NCBI GenBank assembly: GCA_963575745.1
Contig: CAUYUJ010020159.1
Location: 334,371 to 398,370, forward strand
Direction of reading: 5' to 3'
Source of the DNA: Prorocentrum cordatum
Taxonomy: Eukaryota; Sar; Dinophyceae; Prorocentrales; Prorocentraceae
DNA: 64,000 nt
Shown: piece after piece, positions 10,310 through 21,112 of the stretch
Layout: every line of letters starts with the position of its first letter
Position numbering within the stretch: the stretch's first letter is position 1
Program-made: the position numbers and the translations under genes
Notes under the pieces: model-generated
Database searches by the model: none
What the model was told of the DNA's origin: nothing
The model's input: only the letters and a program-made list of their open reading frames with translations

Positions 10310-11100
10310 TTGCGAGGCGCCCCAAAGAGGCCCTCCAGAAGCAAACATCGTCCCATTTCTTAAGGGAAACGTGCATTTTCACCGCATTCGCCCATTCGGC
10401 TCCCGCGCGGCGCAAAACGGCCCAAGAAGCCTCCAAAATCTACCCTCGCCAGTCGAAGAGGCTCCCAAAAAGGCTCCAAGACGCGTCTGAGCGATCCACG
10501 AAGGCCCCCCAAACCACAGCAACGGCTCAAGAAAGCCGCAGGACGGTCCCCAGAGTGCTTTCACGAGGCCCACATGCCCAATAAACCTCCAAAATCGACC
10601 CCTGTCACCAAAAGAGGCTCCCAAGAAGGCTCCAAGACGGCTTCCGGGCGATCCAAGAAGGCTCAAGAAACCATAGAAAGGCCCAGGAAAGCCGCAGGAC
10701 GGTCCCAAGAGGGCTCCAAAACGGGCCAAGAGAACCCCCAAAGGCTGTCCGGACGGCCCACGCGGGGGACGATTCGGTCCAAACCGCCCAAGACTGCCTC
10801 CAGACAGCCCCATGGGCGTCCAAGACGCTTGCATACGCGACCACGAGGCGCTCCAAGCAGGCCTCCAGAAGCACCAACCGTTCCATTTCCAACGGAAAAC
10901 GTGCATTTTCAGCATATTCGCTTCTTGGGCTCTCACGAGGCCCACAACGGCCCAGTAAACCTCCACGATCGACCCCCGTCACCCGAAGAGGCTCCCAAGA
11001 AAACTCCATGACGGCCTCCGGGCGCCCCACGAAGGCCCCAGAAACCATAGCAACGGCCCGGGGGAACGGCAGGACGATCCTGAGAGTGCTCCAAAACGTG
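10310..11100 (+). repeat. degenerate long tandem repeat
   Basis: The segment at about 10310-10710 is repeated, diverged, at 10845-11090: ctccagaagca, ccatttc, ggaaaacgtgcattttca, then cccaataaacctccaaaatcgacccc and gaagaggctccca. A subunit containing aagaggctcccaa, gctccaagac and agccgcaggacggtcc occurs three times. Confidence 0.7.
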
Positions 11101-11639
11101 TCTAGAGGGGCCTCACAGGCTGTCCGGACAGGCCACGCGGGGGACGATTGCTGCCGCCCCAACGGGTCGGCGGTGTGGCGTAAGCCAATGAATCTATTGC
11201 ACCACCCCCTTGTCGCTGGACCCCCTGTTGGGTCAACCCGAAGATTGCAACACATATATTGCACCACATCGGTTGCACACTAAATATTGCTCTACGTTGA
11301 TTGCAACGCATAGTTCGCACCACAACATAGAATGCACCGCATCGAGTGAACCACACATATCGCAAAACCTGACTGTTCCAGATCTCTTGCACTGTATGGA
11401 TTGTTAAAAGCAAAAATATAATATCCGCGCTGGCCCACATGAATACTACTCTCCTCTCCCCCTGACTTCGTCCCGAAAATCTCTGGCCCTCTCTGCGTGT
11501 TGTGAATACGGCGCGAGAGCACCTAGCTTGTCCTCTCCCTCCTCTTCCTTTTCCCTCCTCCCTCTTCGTAAACCCTTGGGAATACACAAAACCGAAGATG
11601 CCCGATAGCCGTGATCCTCGACCACCGACGATCGGCCCT

Positions 11640-11760
11640 GCATCCCTCCCTCCCTCCCCGTCCCCCCTTGGAGGCCGCCCAAACGGGGTCGGAGTAGGTG
11701 AGGCCAGAAGATCGCGCCGCATCGCCGATGTATCGGCGACGTCGGTGGGTGAAAAGCGGG
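11640..11760 (+). repeat. family C repeat (CATCGCCGATG palindrome cluster)
   Basis: Shared head (ggaggccgcccaaacggggtc) and a CATCGCCGATGTATCGGCGA palindrome. Related copies lie near 12005-12050, 25898-26020, 46590-46690, 46880-46905, 47330-47400 (inverted), 48325-48365 and 61125-61185. Confidence 0.65.
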
Positions 11761-11849
11761 CTCCGAATCGAGCCCAGTCACCGATGCATGAGCGGACCCC
11801 CATCCGCGAGGACTTTGTGTGTGGGTTTCGGCGGGGAACAACTTCGACC

Positions 11850-11948
11850 CTCCTCCTCCTCCTCCTCCTCCTCCTCCTCCTCCTCCTCCTCCTCCTCCCC
11901 CTCCCCCTCCTCCTCCTCCTCCTCCTCCTCCTCCTCCTCCTCCCTTCC
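11850..11948. repeat. CTC triplet tract
   Basis: About 95 bp of CTC triplets. Confidence 0.9.
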
Positions 11949-12235
11949 CTCCTGTGATCTGAGGGGAAACAACACGGAGCTTTGGCTCCGGGAGAGAAAC
12001 ACATCGACCTGGCATCGGCGATGCGTCGTCGGTGCGTCGGCGACGGGCCCCGGATGGCCGCACCGCAGATTCCGAGGCGCTGCGGACTGTCAGGCCCCTG
12101 TCCCCCAGGCGATCGACGGGCGACTGGGGGTCGAGAGAGGAGAATCGTAATGACTCCTATCGTGTGAGTGTAAAAGGGGACGGGGATCGCAGAGGAGTGG
12201 GGAGAGGGGGAGGATGGAACAGGGAGGGAACAGGG

Positions 12236-12390
12236 CAAAAGGCAGGGGAAGAGAGAGAGGGGGAGGGGGGAGGGGGGAGAGGGGAGGGGGGAGGAGGGGG
12301 AGGAGGAGGAGGAGGAGGAGGAGGAGGAGGAGGAGGAGGAGGAGGAGGAGGAGGCGGAGGAGGAGGACGAGGAAGAGGAGTAGGAGGAGG
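12236..12390. repeat. GGA-rich tract
   Basis: G-rich sequence passing into pure GGA triplets. Confidence 0.9.
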
Positions 12391-12684
12391 TTGAGGAAGG
12401 CACCCCCTCCTGAACCTATCCCCTCCCAGCGCTGCCCCGTGGCTTTCGTTGCCCAGCGTCCCGCTACACGCAGGAGTGGCCCTGGGCAAGCGTGACCTTT
12501 GGTGCGCGGCTTTTTGGGGGGCCGCGGGGGGGACCAAACACGGGTGCGCAAGACGCGAAAAACCGCATCGCGTTCGGCGATCGGGGGGCCCCACTGTCCG
12601 CCCCCCCCTCGCGGCCACGACCCGGGCGTTCGGCGCGGAGCAGCTGGTCGGGGTGGCCTTGTTTCCCACTACCACCATCAGCTG

Positions 12685-12806
12685 GAGGAGGAGGGGGGAG
12701 GAGAGGGAGAGAGGAGGAGGAGGAGGAGGAGGAGGAGGCGGGAGGAGGAGGAGGAGGAGGAGGAGGAGGAGGAGGAGGAGGAGGAGGAGGAGGAGGAGGA
12801 GGAGGG
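12685..12806. repeat. GGA triplet tract
   Basis: About 120 bp of GGA triplets, followed by GC-rich unassigned sequence up to the duplication boundary at about 13014. Confidence 0.9.
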
Positions 12807-13044
12807 GGTTTCACTGGGAGGAGGAGGAGAATTCGCCTTTCACTCCAGCGAAAGGTCACTGTTACGTCTGGTCGAAGCGTGGCGCTACGGCGGTCGCTCG
12901 GGGCGCCCCCGGGCACCCCCCCGGAAGAACGCCCTCGAGGCGCGGTCGCGGGAGAAGAAGACACCCGGGGCGCCCGAAGGCCAGCGAGCACCGACGAACA
13001 CTTCTGAACACACCGAGCCTCTCTCCTATAGGAGGCCACGCGCG

Positions 13045-13226
13045 AAAGGTCGGGCATGTCCCCCTACAGGCGGTTGTTCGAGGAAACAATAGACATATCC
13101 CAAAACATATTCAAAACATATAATCAAAAACTAGTCCCCAGGCGTTTGTTTGGCAATTATATATATATATATACGCGTAAAAAAATGTTTGAATACTCCT
13201 CCTGTAGAGGCACAGGCCCGACCGAA
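13045..13226 (+). mobile_element. MITE family A, copy A1
   Basis: Inverted termini of the family: left AAAGGTCGGGCATGTCCC..CTACAGGCGG, right TCCTGTAGAGGCACAGGCCCGACC. The AT-rich interior includes TATATATA. No target duplication remains visible. Confidence 0.8.
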
Positions 13227-13604
13227 CCCTACCCCACCTCCCCACGATGTTTGAGGGAAGGAGGCGTTTTCTCGCGGAGGCCCCTTCTCGGATCGCGTCC
13301 GTGCAACCGCGCATCGTATCCGCGGGATCGCGCCCCGGAGTGCAGACCGCCAGGGCGCGGATACGGATGTGTGCGTCGCTAGCGAGGCGGGTCAGGGGCA
13401 GCGTTAGCGGGGGCGGATGGGATAGGAGGACACATGCGAGCCCCACGCCACCACCCGACGACTTCTGCAGGGGGAGGTGGGTCTCCACTTCCCTCGGGAG
13501 GGCCCCGCATCCGCGGGGTCGCGGCCCAGGGGCCCAGCCCGCGAGGCTGCGGATATACGGATCTGCCTTCCGCCCATGACCCCCCCCTCGCCCCTCTGAG
13601 CGAG

Positions 13605-13682
13605 GAGGAGGAGGAGAAGGAGGAGGAGGAGGAAGAGGAGGAGGAGGAGGAGGAGGAGGAGGAGGAGGAGGAGCAGGAGGAG
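13605..13682. repeat. GAG triplet tract
   Basis: About 75 bp of GAG triplets, repeated in copy 2 at about 19368-19445. Confidence 0.9.
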
Positions 13683-13859
13683 GACCCCGCCCAAACCCCT
13701 CGCGGGCGGAAGGGGGGGGGAGGGCGCGGCCGCCCCCGTGGTGGCGCACAGCGCGCGCCGGGGGGCCTCAGAACTCGGGGCCGCCGACCTCGGACAGGGG
13801 GCGGGCGGCGGGAGGGTCAGGAGGCCACTGCTGGGAGATCTTCGTCGAAGGGATTAAGG

Positions 13860-14019
13860 TCAGGTCGGGCGTGCCGCCCCACAGGCGGAGCTTGGACCGA
13901 AAATAAGAAATTGCCAAACACAGATTTGAAAAAGCGAAAGGAATACCAAACAAATCGTCCCGAGGAGATTTTTCACTATTTCCGAATATTCCCCCTGTAG
14001 AGGGACAGGCCCGACTCAA
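13860..14019 (+). mobile_element. MITE family A, copy A2
   Basis: Left end TCAGGTCGGGCGTGCC, right end CCCTGTAGAGGGACAGGCCCGACTCAA. Interior has the family's gaaaa/attttt and gaatattcc segments. Confidence 0.8.
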
Positions 14020-14404
14020 GGTTTCGAGGCAACTGCAAGGATATTTTCGTCGGGAGAATTGAAGAGGACACGTACAAGAAATACGATGGTAATAGTGAGA
14101 GAATAACGGGACAATCGTCGGATCAGAGAAGAAATAATAGTGGGATAATACTGAGATAATCCGCCGGCCCCCTTGTGGGGCCACCATGCTGTAGGCCGGA
14201 GGTTCGCAGTTTCCTGTGCCAGTTGCAGTTTCCATTTTCCACTGTTGCAGTTCTGCTTTTTGCTGCTTATTGCTCCTTGTTGACTTTTTGCTGCTTACTT
14301 TTCCTTGTTGATGGACCGCGCGAGGGGGTAAGGCCCAAAACGGGCATTCTTCCAACGGAAGAATCGTATTGTCTGAATTGCTGGGGTGGGTAAAAATTTG
14401 CACC

Positions 14405-14820
14405 CATCATTCAGATCGGCGGGGTCAGGGTCCAACAAACACATGGGATTTCCCACGTGTCTGAAACTGTGTGGCACCCCTCACGCAGATCGGCGGGGTC
14501 AGGGTGCAAAACCAAATGTGATTTGCCACATGTCTGAAATTGGGTGGCACCCCTCACGCAAATCGGCGGGGTCAGGGTCCAAAAACATATGGGATTCGCA
14601 ACATGTCTAGCGTTTGGTGACACCCCTCACGCAGATCGGCGGGGTCAGGCTCTAAAAACACATGGGACGTGTCACATTTCTGAAATTCGGAAGCATTCAA
14701 AGGCACCCCTCACGCAGATCGGCTGGGTCAGGGTCCGAAGACACAAGGGATCTGCCACATGTCCGAAATCCGGCGGCACCCTTCACGCAGATCGGCAGGG
14801 TCACAACGTCTTCCCAATCG
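14405..14820 (+). repeat. 75-bp minisatellite, six units
   Basis: Units begin near 14412, 14487, 14562, 14634, 14717 and 14789, each with cagatcggcggggtcaggg, an acatgggat.tgccacatgtctgaaat segment and ggcacccctcacg. Spacing is 72-84 bp. The head resembles the degenerate array at 38380-39080. Copy 2 lies at about 20168-20583. Confidence 0.85.
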
Positions 14821-15173
14821 CCACGTGTAGTCACCCCTCAGGTCATCTATTGGTCTTGTTCATTACGAGTTGGCCTCGCATGAAGGTCCGATACTGCTTC
14901 ACGACAGCGCCCAGGCCTCATGACATAGCTCTTGCATAGCGCACTATCCGAGAAAAGGGGGCCAACGGCAGGGGGCGAAACCCTTACGGATAATGGGATT
15001 GGTAGAAGAAATAATGGGAAGTAACAGGAGGACTATAAAAAAAAACTAAGGATAAGTAGAAGGAGTAGTACTGTGCACATACACCGAGCCTCGCCAGGCG
15101 CATCCTCGGGCCAGGATATCGGTGCACACGTCTTCGTGGCGTGGCCACGGAAGCATACACACAGATCCTGAAC

Positions 15174-15322
15174 TTAAGTTGGGCCTGTCCCTCTACAAGA
15201 CAAATATCCCGATATAGTCAAACAATCGTTTGGAGGTTATGTACTGACTATTTGTAAGCATATGTGGATTGGTTCTATCAGTCGTGCAAGATTTGCCTGT
15301 ATAGGGGACTGGCCCGACTTAG
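15174..15322 (+). mobile_element. MITE family A, copy A3
   Basis: Left TTAAGTTGGGCCTGTCCC, right CCTGTATAGGGGACTGGCCCGACTTAG. Flanking 8-mers TCCTGAAC and TCCTGGGC match at six of eight positions, as expected for an old target duplication. Confidence 0.82.
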
Positions 15323-15349
15323 TCCTGGGCGCAGGATGGGCCTGGCCAG

Positions 15350-16884
15350 GAGCGGTGTGTGTCAATGTGCATAGTTCTCCTCGTTTCCCACAAAATCCGG
15401 GGGAAAATGCGGCACGCGCAAAAGATTGAACGCTGACGAGAGCTTCCGATTCTGAGGGAGCGTAATCTTCACGGCGTAGCAGTTGTATTGGTCTCCAGCT
15501 CGAACGATAACTCCACGAAAACTCTCCCATGTCGAAAGACCGAACTCCACTTCTGCCAAAGCGCGCACTGCGCGGCTGGAAACAAATTCGCGCCTAGTTC
15601 ATCCGCAAGAACGCAATGGCCAATACTGTTCCAGCTAATGTCAAAGATGCCGTCCGCAATTCTTCCGTTGCGTTCCGGGCCATCTTTTCTATGACGAACC
15701 TTTCTTCAAACACTGATGAGGTCCGGGGGAGTCCCCGTTAGGCAATGTTGCCGGTCCCTTTGCGTCTGCTCCCTGCTCCTTCCCCACCTCCTCCGAACCT
15801 GCGCAATTCCCCATCGAAGCAAACAAAAAGCCGAGTACTTCAACAAATTCTCCAATGGACATCCCCCGTTCCGTGCAGAGTGTTTGCGAAACGCTCTTCG
15901 TGATTCCTTCGTTGGTCGCTGTACGACTGAAGAACTCTAAAGGCATTGCGATCGCAGGGTCATCATGGAAGAGCATGGGTTTTCAAAGTTCGTCATCGGC
16001 ACCAATCGGTGACCTCTGAACTTCGGGGCCTCCACCATGTCAGACCTTCTCTATCCGGCGGCGAACAAACGTGTCGATCTACTGGGTCAACCTTTCCAGA
16101 AATTTGGGTTGGCTCCATCTTCCCAGATCTCTTTTTCGTCCGCTTCCCCTCGGGAGTCCATGGGCTTTCGAGGCCCATCATCGGCAGATGCCAATGACCT
16201 CCGGACCTCGGGGCCTCCATCTTCCCTCTTTGTCGCCTGAGGTTCATCACTGGCGAAGGCCAATCACTTCCGAACCCCGGGTCCTCCATCTTCCCTGTGG
16301 TTTTTCTCGTTCAAATTATCCCGCCGACGGGCGAACGAATGCAGAGCTGGGTCACTGGGGATCCACTGCCGCAGCTGATCATCTATATCCAGCGTCATCT
16401 TTTCCAAACCAATCGTTCTCTGTTTCTTTGACTCCTCATGTGGTACAGGGCCAAGTTCCTGGTGCAGCTGTTCCCCAGGCTCTGAATCGTTTACGGTGTA
16501 TCGAGGTTCTTCATTGGCACCCTCTGGTTGCCTCCGAAACTCGGGGCCTCCATCTTCCCTCTGGTAACTGCTGTTTAGCGACGGCACTAGTGAAACCAAT
16601 TGTTCGCAAATGAAAGTCATAGCAATCTTTTGGCGGGTCATTTTGCTCAAGGTCACACTCCAATCCTCCATAAACATGGAAAGTTGCGGCACACGAAAAT
16701 TCCGCCACCAGCTTACGAGCTTGTTACGCGAGAAGGTGTCGCAGAAAGTACGGTATCGGGGTGGTTGCAGGGATTGTTTCTTCTCTCCGTTCCTCCTCCC
16801 CCCTACTCCCTCTCGCCCGCCCGACAGGGATTGGAGATGTATGGGGCGGAAGTCGTGTGAGTGAGTTTCGGTGAAAATCCTCAC
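15350..16884 (-). CDS. gene-like region, several coding-like segments, unidentified
   Basis: The region has lower GC and more balanced amino-acid use than its surroundings. Coding-like minus-strand segments are about 16730-16570 (motifs RNKLVSWWRNFRVPQL, KMTRQKIAMTFICEQLVSLV), 16505-16310 (TIGLEKMTLDIDDQLRQWIP), 15976-15690 (GITKSVSQTLCTERGMSIGE, VEVLGFLFASMG) and 15640-15362 (DGIFDISWNSIGHCVLADEL, then FRGVIVRAGDQYNCYAVKI). They lie in different frames, so introns or frameshifts must separate them. A 66-70-bp motif encoding about 22 residues (REDGGPEVRRSLASADD) occurs four times between them. I do not recognise the protein. An intron-containing gene, a decayed gene or a mobile-element ORF all remain possible. 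The copy at about 21113-22647 is practically identical. Confidence 0.4.
15978..16567 (-). repeat. four interspersed 66-70-bp repeats (REDGGPEVRR motif)
   Basis: Copies on the minus strand lie at about 16567-16500, 16303-16236, 16235-16165 and 16042-15978, each near gggaagatggaggccccgag, gttcggaggt, and gccgatgatgaacctc. A partial unit lies near 16130. Equivalent positions exist in duplication copy 2 (add 5763). Confidence 0.75.
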
Positions 16885-16932
16885 GTCGTCGGAGCTCGCA
16901 TTGCCTGGGCCAGGCCTCCAACGCAGACTGAG

Positions 16933-17205
16933 AGGAGGAGGAGGATGAGGAGGAGGATGAGGAGGAGGAGGAGGAGGAAGAGGAGAGGAGGAGGAGGAGG
17001 AGGAGGATGAGGAAGGAGGAGGGGGGAGAGAAGGGGAAGGAGGAGGAGGAGGAGAGGAGGAGGAGGGGAGGAGGAGGAGGAGAAGGGGGAGGAGGGGGAG
17101 GAGGAAGGAGGAGGAGGAGGAGGAGGAGGGAGGAGGAGGAGGAGGAGAGGAGGAGGAGGAGGAAGAGGAGGAGGAGGAGGAGGAGGAGGAGGAGGAGGAG
17201 GGGGG
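16933..17205. repeat. GAG/GGA tract, copy 1
   Basis: About 270 bp of interrupted GAG triplets. The corresponding tract in copy 2 (22696-23003) is longer and purer, showing slippage since the duplication. Confidence 0.9.
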
Positions 17206-17259
17206 GCGAGGTGCGGAGGGAGAGGGCAGAGGCGAAGGGGCAGAGGCAGAGCAGAGCCG

Positions 17260-17740
17260 TCAGGTGGCCGCAGGCGGAGTCGTTTCGAGGGCGCGCTCTC
17301 CCAGACGGACCCCTGCAGGCGGCGCCGCAGGGCGGCAGACCTCCTGGGCGCCCTCCTGGGGCCTCCCCGGGGCCTCTCGGGGCAGAGGCCTCGGTGTTTC
17401 GGCCCGTGCTCCCTCGCGGGCCCCCCCCCCTTCTGGAGGGCCGCCTTTCGGGCCCTGCTGCGGCCTCCTCGGGCACCTCTTGGGCCGTCCTGGGGCGCTC
17501 TTGGGCCGCCCTTGGGGCCCTCCTGGAGGCCGCGTGGGCTGCCGCGGACCTCGGTGCCGCGTCCGCGAGGGGAGCAAGATCGAGGCGTTGCGTGCAGGTC
17601 CGCCTGCCGGTGGCGGGGCCACCGAGAGGCCCCGAGGACCTCCAGGGAGGCCTCTGGAGTCCTCGCAGGGTCCCTCGAGCAGCGGGGGGGAGGCCGCCGC
17701 CTGCGGGCGGGCGGGCGGGCCTGCTGAGACGACAGGTGCT
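17260..17740. other. GC-rich CCTGGGG-type segment, non-coding as far as seen
   Basis: Repeated gggcctc, cctcctgggg and ccgcccttgggg words, giving long frames in all phases. No motif supports a gene. Copy 2 is at 23056-23535. Confidence 0.5.
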
Positions 17741-18038
17741 CCCAGAGGAGGAGGGGGAGGGGGGAGGGGGAGGGGGAGGGATGAGGAGGAGGAGGGGGTA
17801 GGGAGTTGGAGGGAGGGGAGGGGGAGGGGGAGGGAGGGAAGGGGGCGGGGGAGGCGGGAGGGGAGAGTGGGAGGAGGGGGAGGAGGGGGAGGGGGAGGAG
17901 GAGGGGGGGGACAAACTAGGTGCGCTCGCGTCATATCTGACGTCCTACCCCTCCCTCCCATCCCTTACCATGGCGCTGACTTTCTCTATCCGCGGACGCG
18001 TGTCGTAGCGGACCTGTGGCTCCGCGCGCGCGTGCGTA

Positions 18039-18212
18039 GTGGGTGGTGGTGCGCGTGCGTGCGTGCGTGCGTGTGTGCGTGGTTGTGTGGTGGTGGTGGT
18101 GGTGGTGGTGGTGGTGTGGTGGTGGTGTGTGGTGGTGGTGGTGGTGGTGGTGGTGGTGGTGGTGGTGGTGGTGGTGGTGGTGGTGGTGGTGGTGGTGGTG
18201 GTGGTGGTGGTG
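18039..18212. repeat. GCGT and GGT repeats, copy 1
   Basis: GTGCGTGC repeats followed by about 130 bp of GGT triplets. In copy 2 (23820-23990) the tract has different interruptions, including a GCTGTGGGTGCTGG segment. Confidence 0.9.
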
Positions 18213-18479
18213 ATGGGCGGCGCGATGAAAGAGGGCCCGCGCTGGGGCGAGAACGCCATCCTGAACGACGGAGGCCAAACACCGATCCGAAAATGAGGCC
18301 CACGCTGCAACGGGAGCACGATTCGGAACGATTCGGGAGCATAAATGAAGCCGGCGCCTCAGCGAGAGCAGCATTTTGAAAAAAAACGCAGGCGAAAACC
18401 CGTTTCCCGGGAATCCTGTGTGTAAAAGAACAGTACGCGGGGGGGGGTCGGCCATCTTCGGGACGCCATCAGGGGAAGT

Positions 18480-18605
18480 GGGAGAGTATTTTCATATTGT
18501 GCAATTGTGGAGGAGGAGGAGGAGGAGGAGGAGGAGGAGGAGCGTGAGGAGGAGGAGGAGGAGTAGGAGAAGGAGGAGGAAGGAGGAAGGAGGAGGAGGG
18601 GCAGA
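18480..18605. repeat. GAG tract
   Basis: GAG/GGA triplets followed by gtaggagaaggagg. Copy 2 is at 24303-24400. Confidence 0.88.
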
Positions 18606-18806
18606 AAGAGGAGGGTTACACGTCGGTCAGCAGCAGGTAAACACGTGCAGCAGGGAAGGCGGGTAGAGCCCTCCCAGAGAGTACGTACAGCAAAAGAATT
18701 TCGATGCGTGAGGTGGGGAGGCGCTCGAAGTAGCTGGGAGCTGGGGATCCCCCAAAAGCGACTTTCAACGACTAGCGAGCCTCTCTCCTATAGGAGGCCA
18801 CGCGCG

Positions 18807-18989
18807 AAAGGTCGGGCATGTCCCCCTACAGGCGGTTGTTCGAGGAAACAATAGACATATCCCAAAACATATTCAAAACATATAATCAAAAACTAGTCCC
18901 CAGGCGTTTGTTTGGCAATTATATATATATATATACGCGTAACAAAAATGTTTGAATACTCCTCCTGTAGAGGCACAGGCCCGACCGAA
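18807..18989 (+). mobile_element. MITE family A, copy A1'
   Basis: Duplicate of A1; differs by an extra C in the A-rich run before tgtttgaata. Confidence 0.8.
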
Positions 18990-19622
18990 CCCTACCCCAC
19001 CTCCCCACGATGTTTGAGGGAAGGAGGCGTTTTCTCGCGGAGGCCCCTTCTCGGATCGCGTCCGTGCAACCGCGCATCGTATCCGCGGGATCGCGCCCCG
19101 GAGTGCAGACCGCCAGGGCGCGGATACGGATGTGTGCGTCGCTAGCGAGGCGGGTCAGGGGCAGCGTTAGCGGGGGCGGATGGGATAGGAGGACACATGC
19201 GAGCCCCACGCCACCACCCGACGACTTCTGCAGGGGGAGGTGGGTCTCCACTTCCCTCGGGAGGGCCCCGCATCCGCGGGGTCGCGGCCCAGGGGCCCAG
19301 CCCGCGAGGCTGCGGATATACGGATCTGCCTTCCGCCCATGACCCCCCCCTCGCCCCTCTGAGCGAGGAGGAGGAGGAGAAGGAGGAGGAGGAGGAAGAG
19401 GAGGAGGAGGAGGAGGAGGAGGAGGAGGAGGAGGAGCAGGAGGAGGACCCCGCCCAAACCCCTCGCGGGCGGAAGGGGGGGGGAGGGCGCGGCCGCCCCC
19501 GTGGTGGCGCACAGCGCGCGCCGGGGGGCCTCAGAACTCGGGGCCGCCGACCTCGGACAGGGGGCGGGCGGCGGGAGGGTCAGGAGGCCACTGCTGGGAG
19601 ATCTTCGTCGAAGGGATTAAGG

Positions 19623-19782
19623 TCAGGTCGGGCGTGCCGCCCCACAGGCGGAGCTTGGACCGAAAATAAGAAATTGCCAAACACAGATTTGAAAAAGCGA
19701 AAGGAATACCAAACAAATCGTCCCGAGGAGATTTTTCACTATTTCCGAATATTCCCCCTGTAGAGGGACAGGCCCGACTCAA
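19623..19782 (+). mobile_element. MITE family A, copy A2'
   Basis: Duplicate of A2 with the same termini. Confidence 0.8.
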
Positions 19783-20936
19783 GGTTTCGAGGCAACTGCA
19801 AGGATATTTTCGTCGGGAGAATTGAAGAGGACACGTACAAGAAATACGATGGTAATAGTGAGAGAATAACGGGACAATCGTCGGATCAGAGAAGAAATAA
19901 TAGTGGGATAATACTGAGATAATCCGCCGGCCCCCTTGTGGGGCCACCATGCTGTAGGCCGGAGGTTCGCAGTTTCCTGTGCCAGTTGCAGTTTCCATTT
20001 TCCACTGTTGCAGTTCTGCTTTTTGCTGCTTATTGCTCCTTGTTGACTTTTTGCTGCTTACTTTTCCTTGTTGATGGACCGCGCGAGGGGGTAAGGCCCA
20101 AAACGGGCATTCTTCCAACGGAAGAATCGTATTGTCTGAATTGCTGGGGTGGGTAAAAATTTGCACCCATCATTCAGATCGGCGGGGTCAGGGTCCAACA
20201 AACACATGGGATTTCCCACGTGTCTGAAACTGTGTGGCACCCCTCACGCAGATCGGCGGGGTCAGGGTGCAAAACCAAATGTGATTTGCCACATGTCTGA
20301 AATTGGGTGGCACCCCTCACGCAAATCGGCGGGGTCAGGGTCCAAAAACATATGGGATTCGCAACATGTCTAGCGTTTGGTGACACCCCTCACGCAGATC
20401 GGCGGGGTCAGGCTCTAAAAACACATGGGACGTGTCACATTTCTGAAATTCGGAAGCATTCAAAGGCACCCCTCACGCAGATCGGCTGGGTCAGGGTCCG
20501 AAGACACAAGGGATCTGCCACATGTCCGAAATCCGGCGGCACCCTTCACGCAGATCGGCAGGGTCACAACGTCTTCCCAATCGCCACGTGTAGTCACCCC
20601 TCAGGTCATCTATTGGTCTTGTTCATTACGAGTTGGCCTCGCATGAAGGTCCGATACTGCTTCACGACAGCGCCCAGGCCTCATGACATAGCTCTTGCAT
20701 AGCGCACTATCCGAGAAAAGGGGGCCAACGGCAGGGGGCGAAACCCTTACGGATAATGGGATTGGTAGAAGAAATAATGGGAAGTAACAGGAGGACTATA
20801 AAACAAAACTAAGGATAAGTAGAAGGAATAGTACTGTGCACATACACCGAGCCTCGCCAGGCGCATCCTCGGGCCAGGATATCGGTGCACACGTCTTCGT
20901 GGCGTGGCCACGGAAGCATACACACAGATCCTGAAC

Positions 20937-21085
20937 TTAAGTTGGGCCTGTCCCTCTACAAGACAAATATCCCGATATAGTCAAACAATCGTTTGGAGGT
21001 TATGTACTGACTATTTGTAAGCATATGTGGATTGGTTCTATCAGTCGTGCAAGATTTGCCTGTATAGGGGACTGGCCCGACTTAG
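20937..21085 (+). mobile_element. MITE family A, copy A3'
   Basis: Duplicate of A3 with the same termini and the same imperfect 8-bp flanks. Confidence 0.82.
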
Positions 21086-21112
21086 TCCTGGGCGCAGGAT
21101 GGGCCTGGCCAG

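Larger units (their letters stand above)
13014..18775. repeat. tandem segmental duplication, copy 1 (about 5.76 kb)
   Basis: The block starting gagcctctctcctatagg is repeated head to tail from 18776. Unique parts are almost identical at an offset of 5762-5763. The four bases CGAG lie at the left edge (13014-13017), at the internal junction (18776-18779) and after copy 2 (about 24570), a microhomology signature. Copies differ in a few bases (for example near 15045) and in the length of GAG, G-rich and GGT tracts. Contents in order: MITEs A1 and A2, a 75-bp minisatellite, MITE A3, a gene-like region, a GAG tract, a GC-rich CCTGGGG segment, GGT repeats and a GAG tract. Confidence 0.92.
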
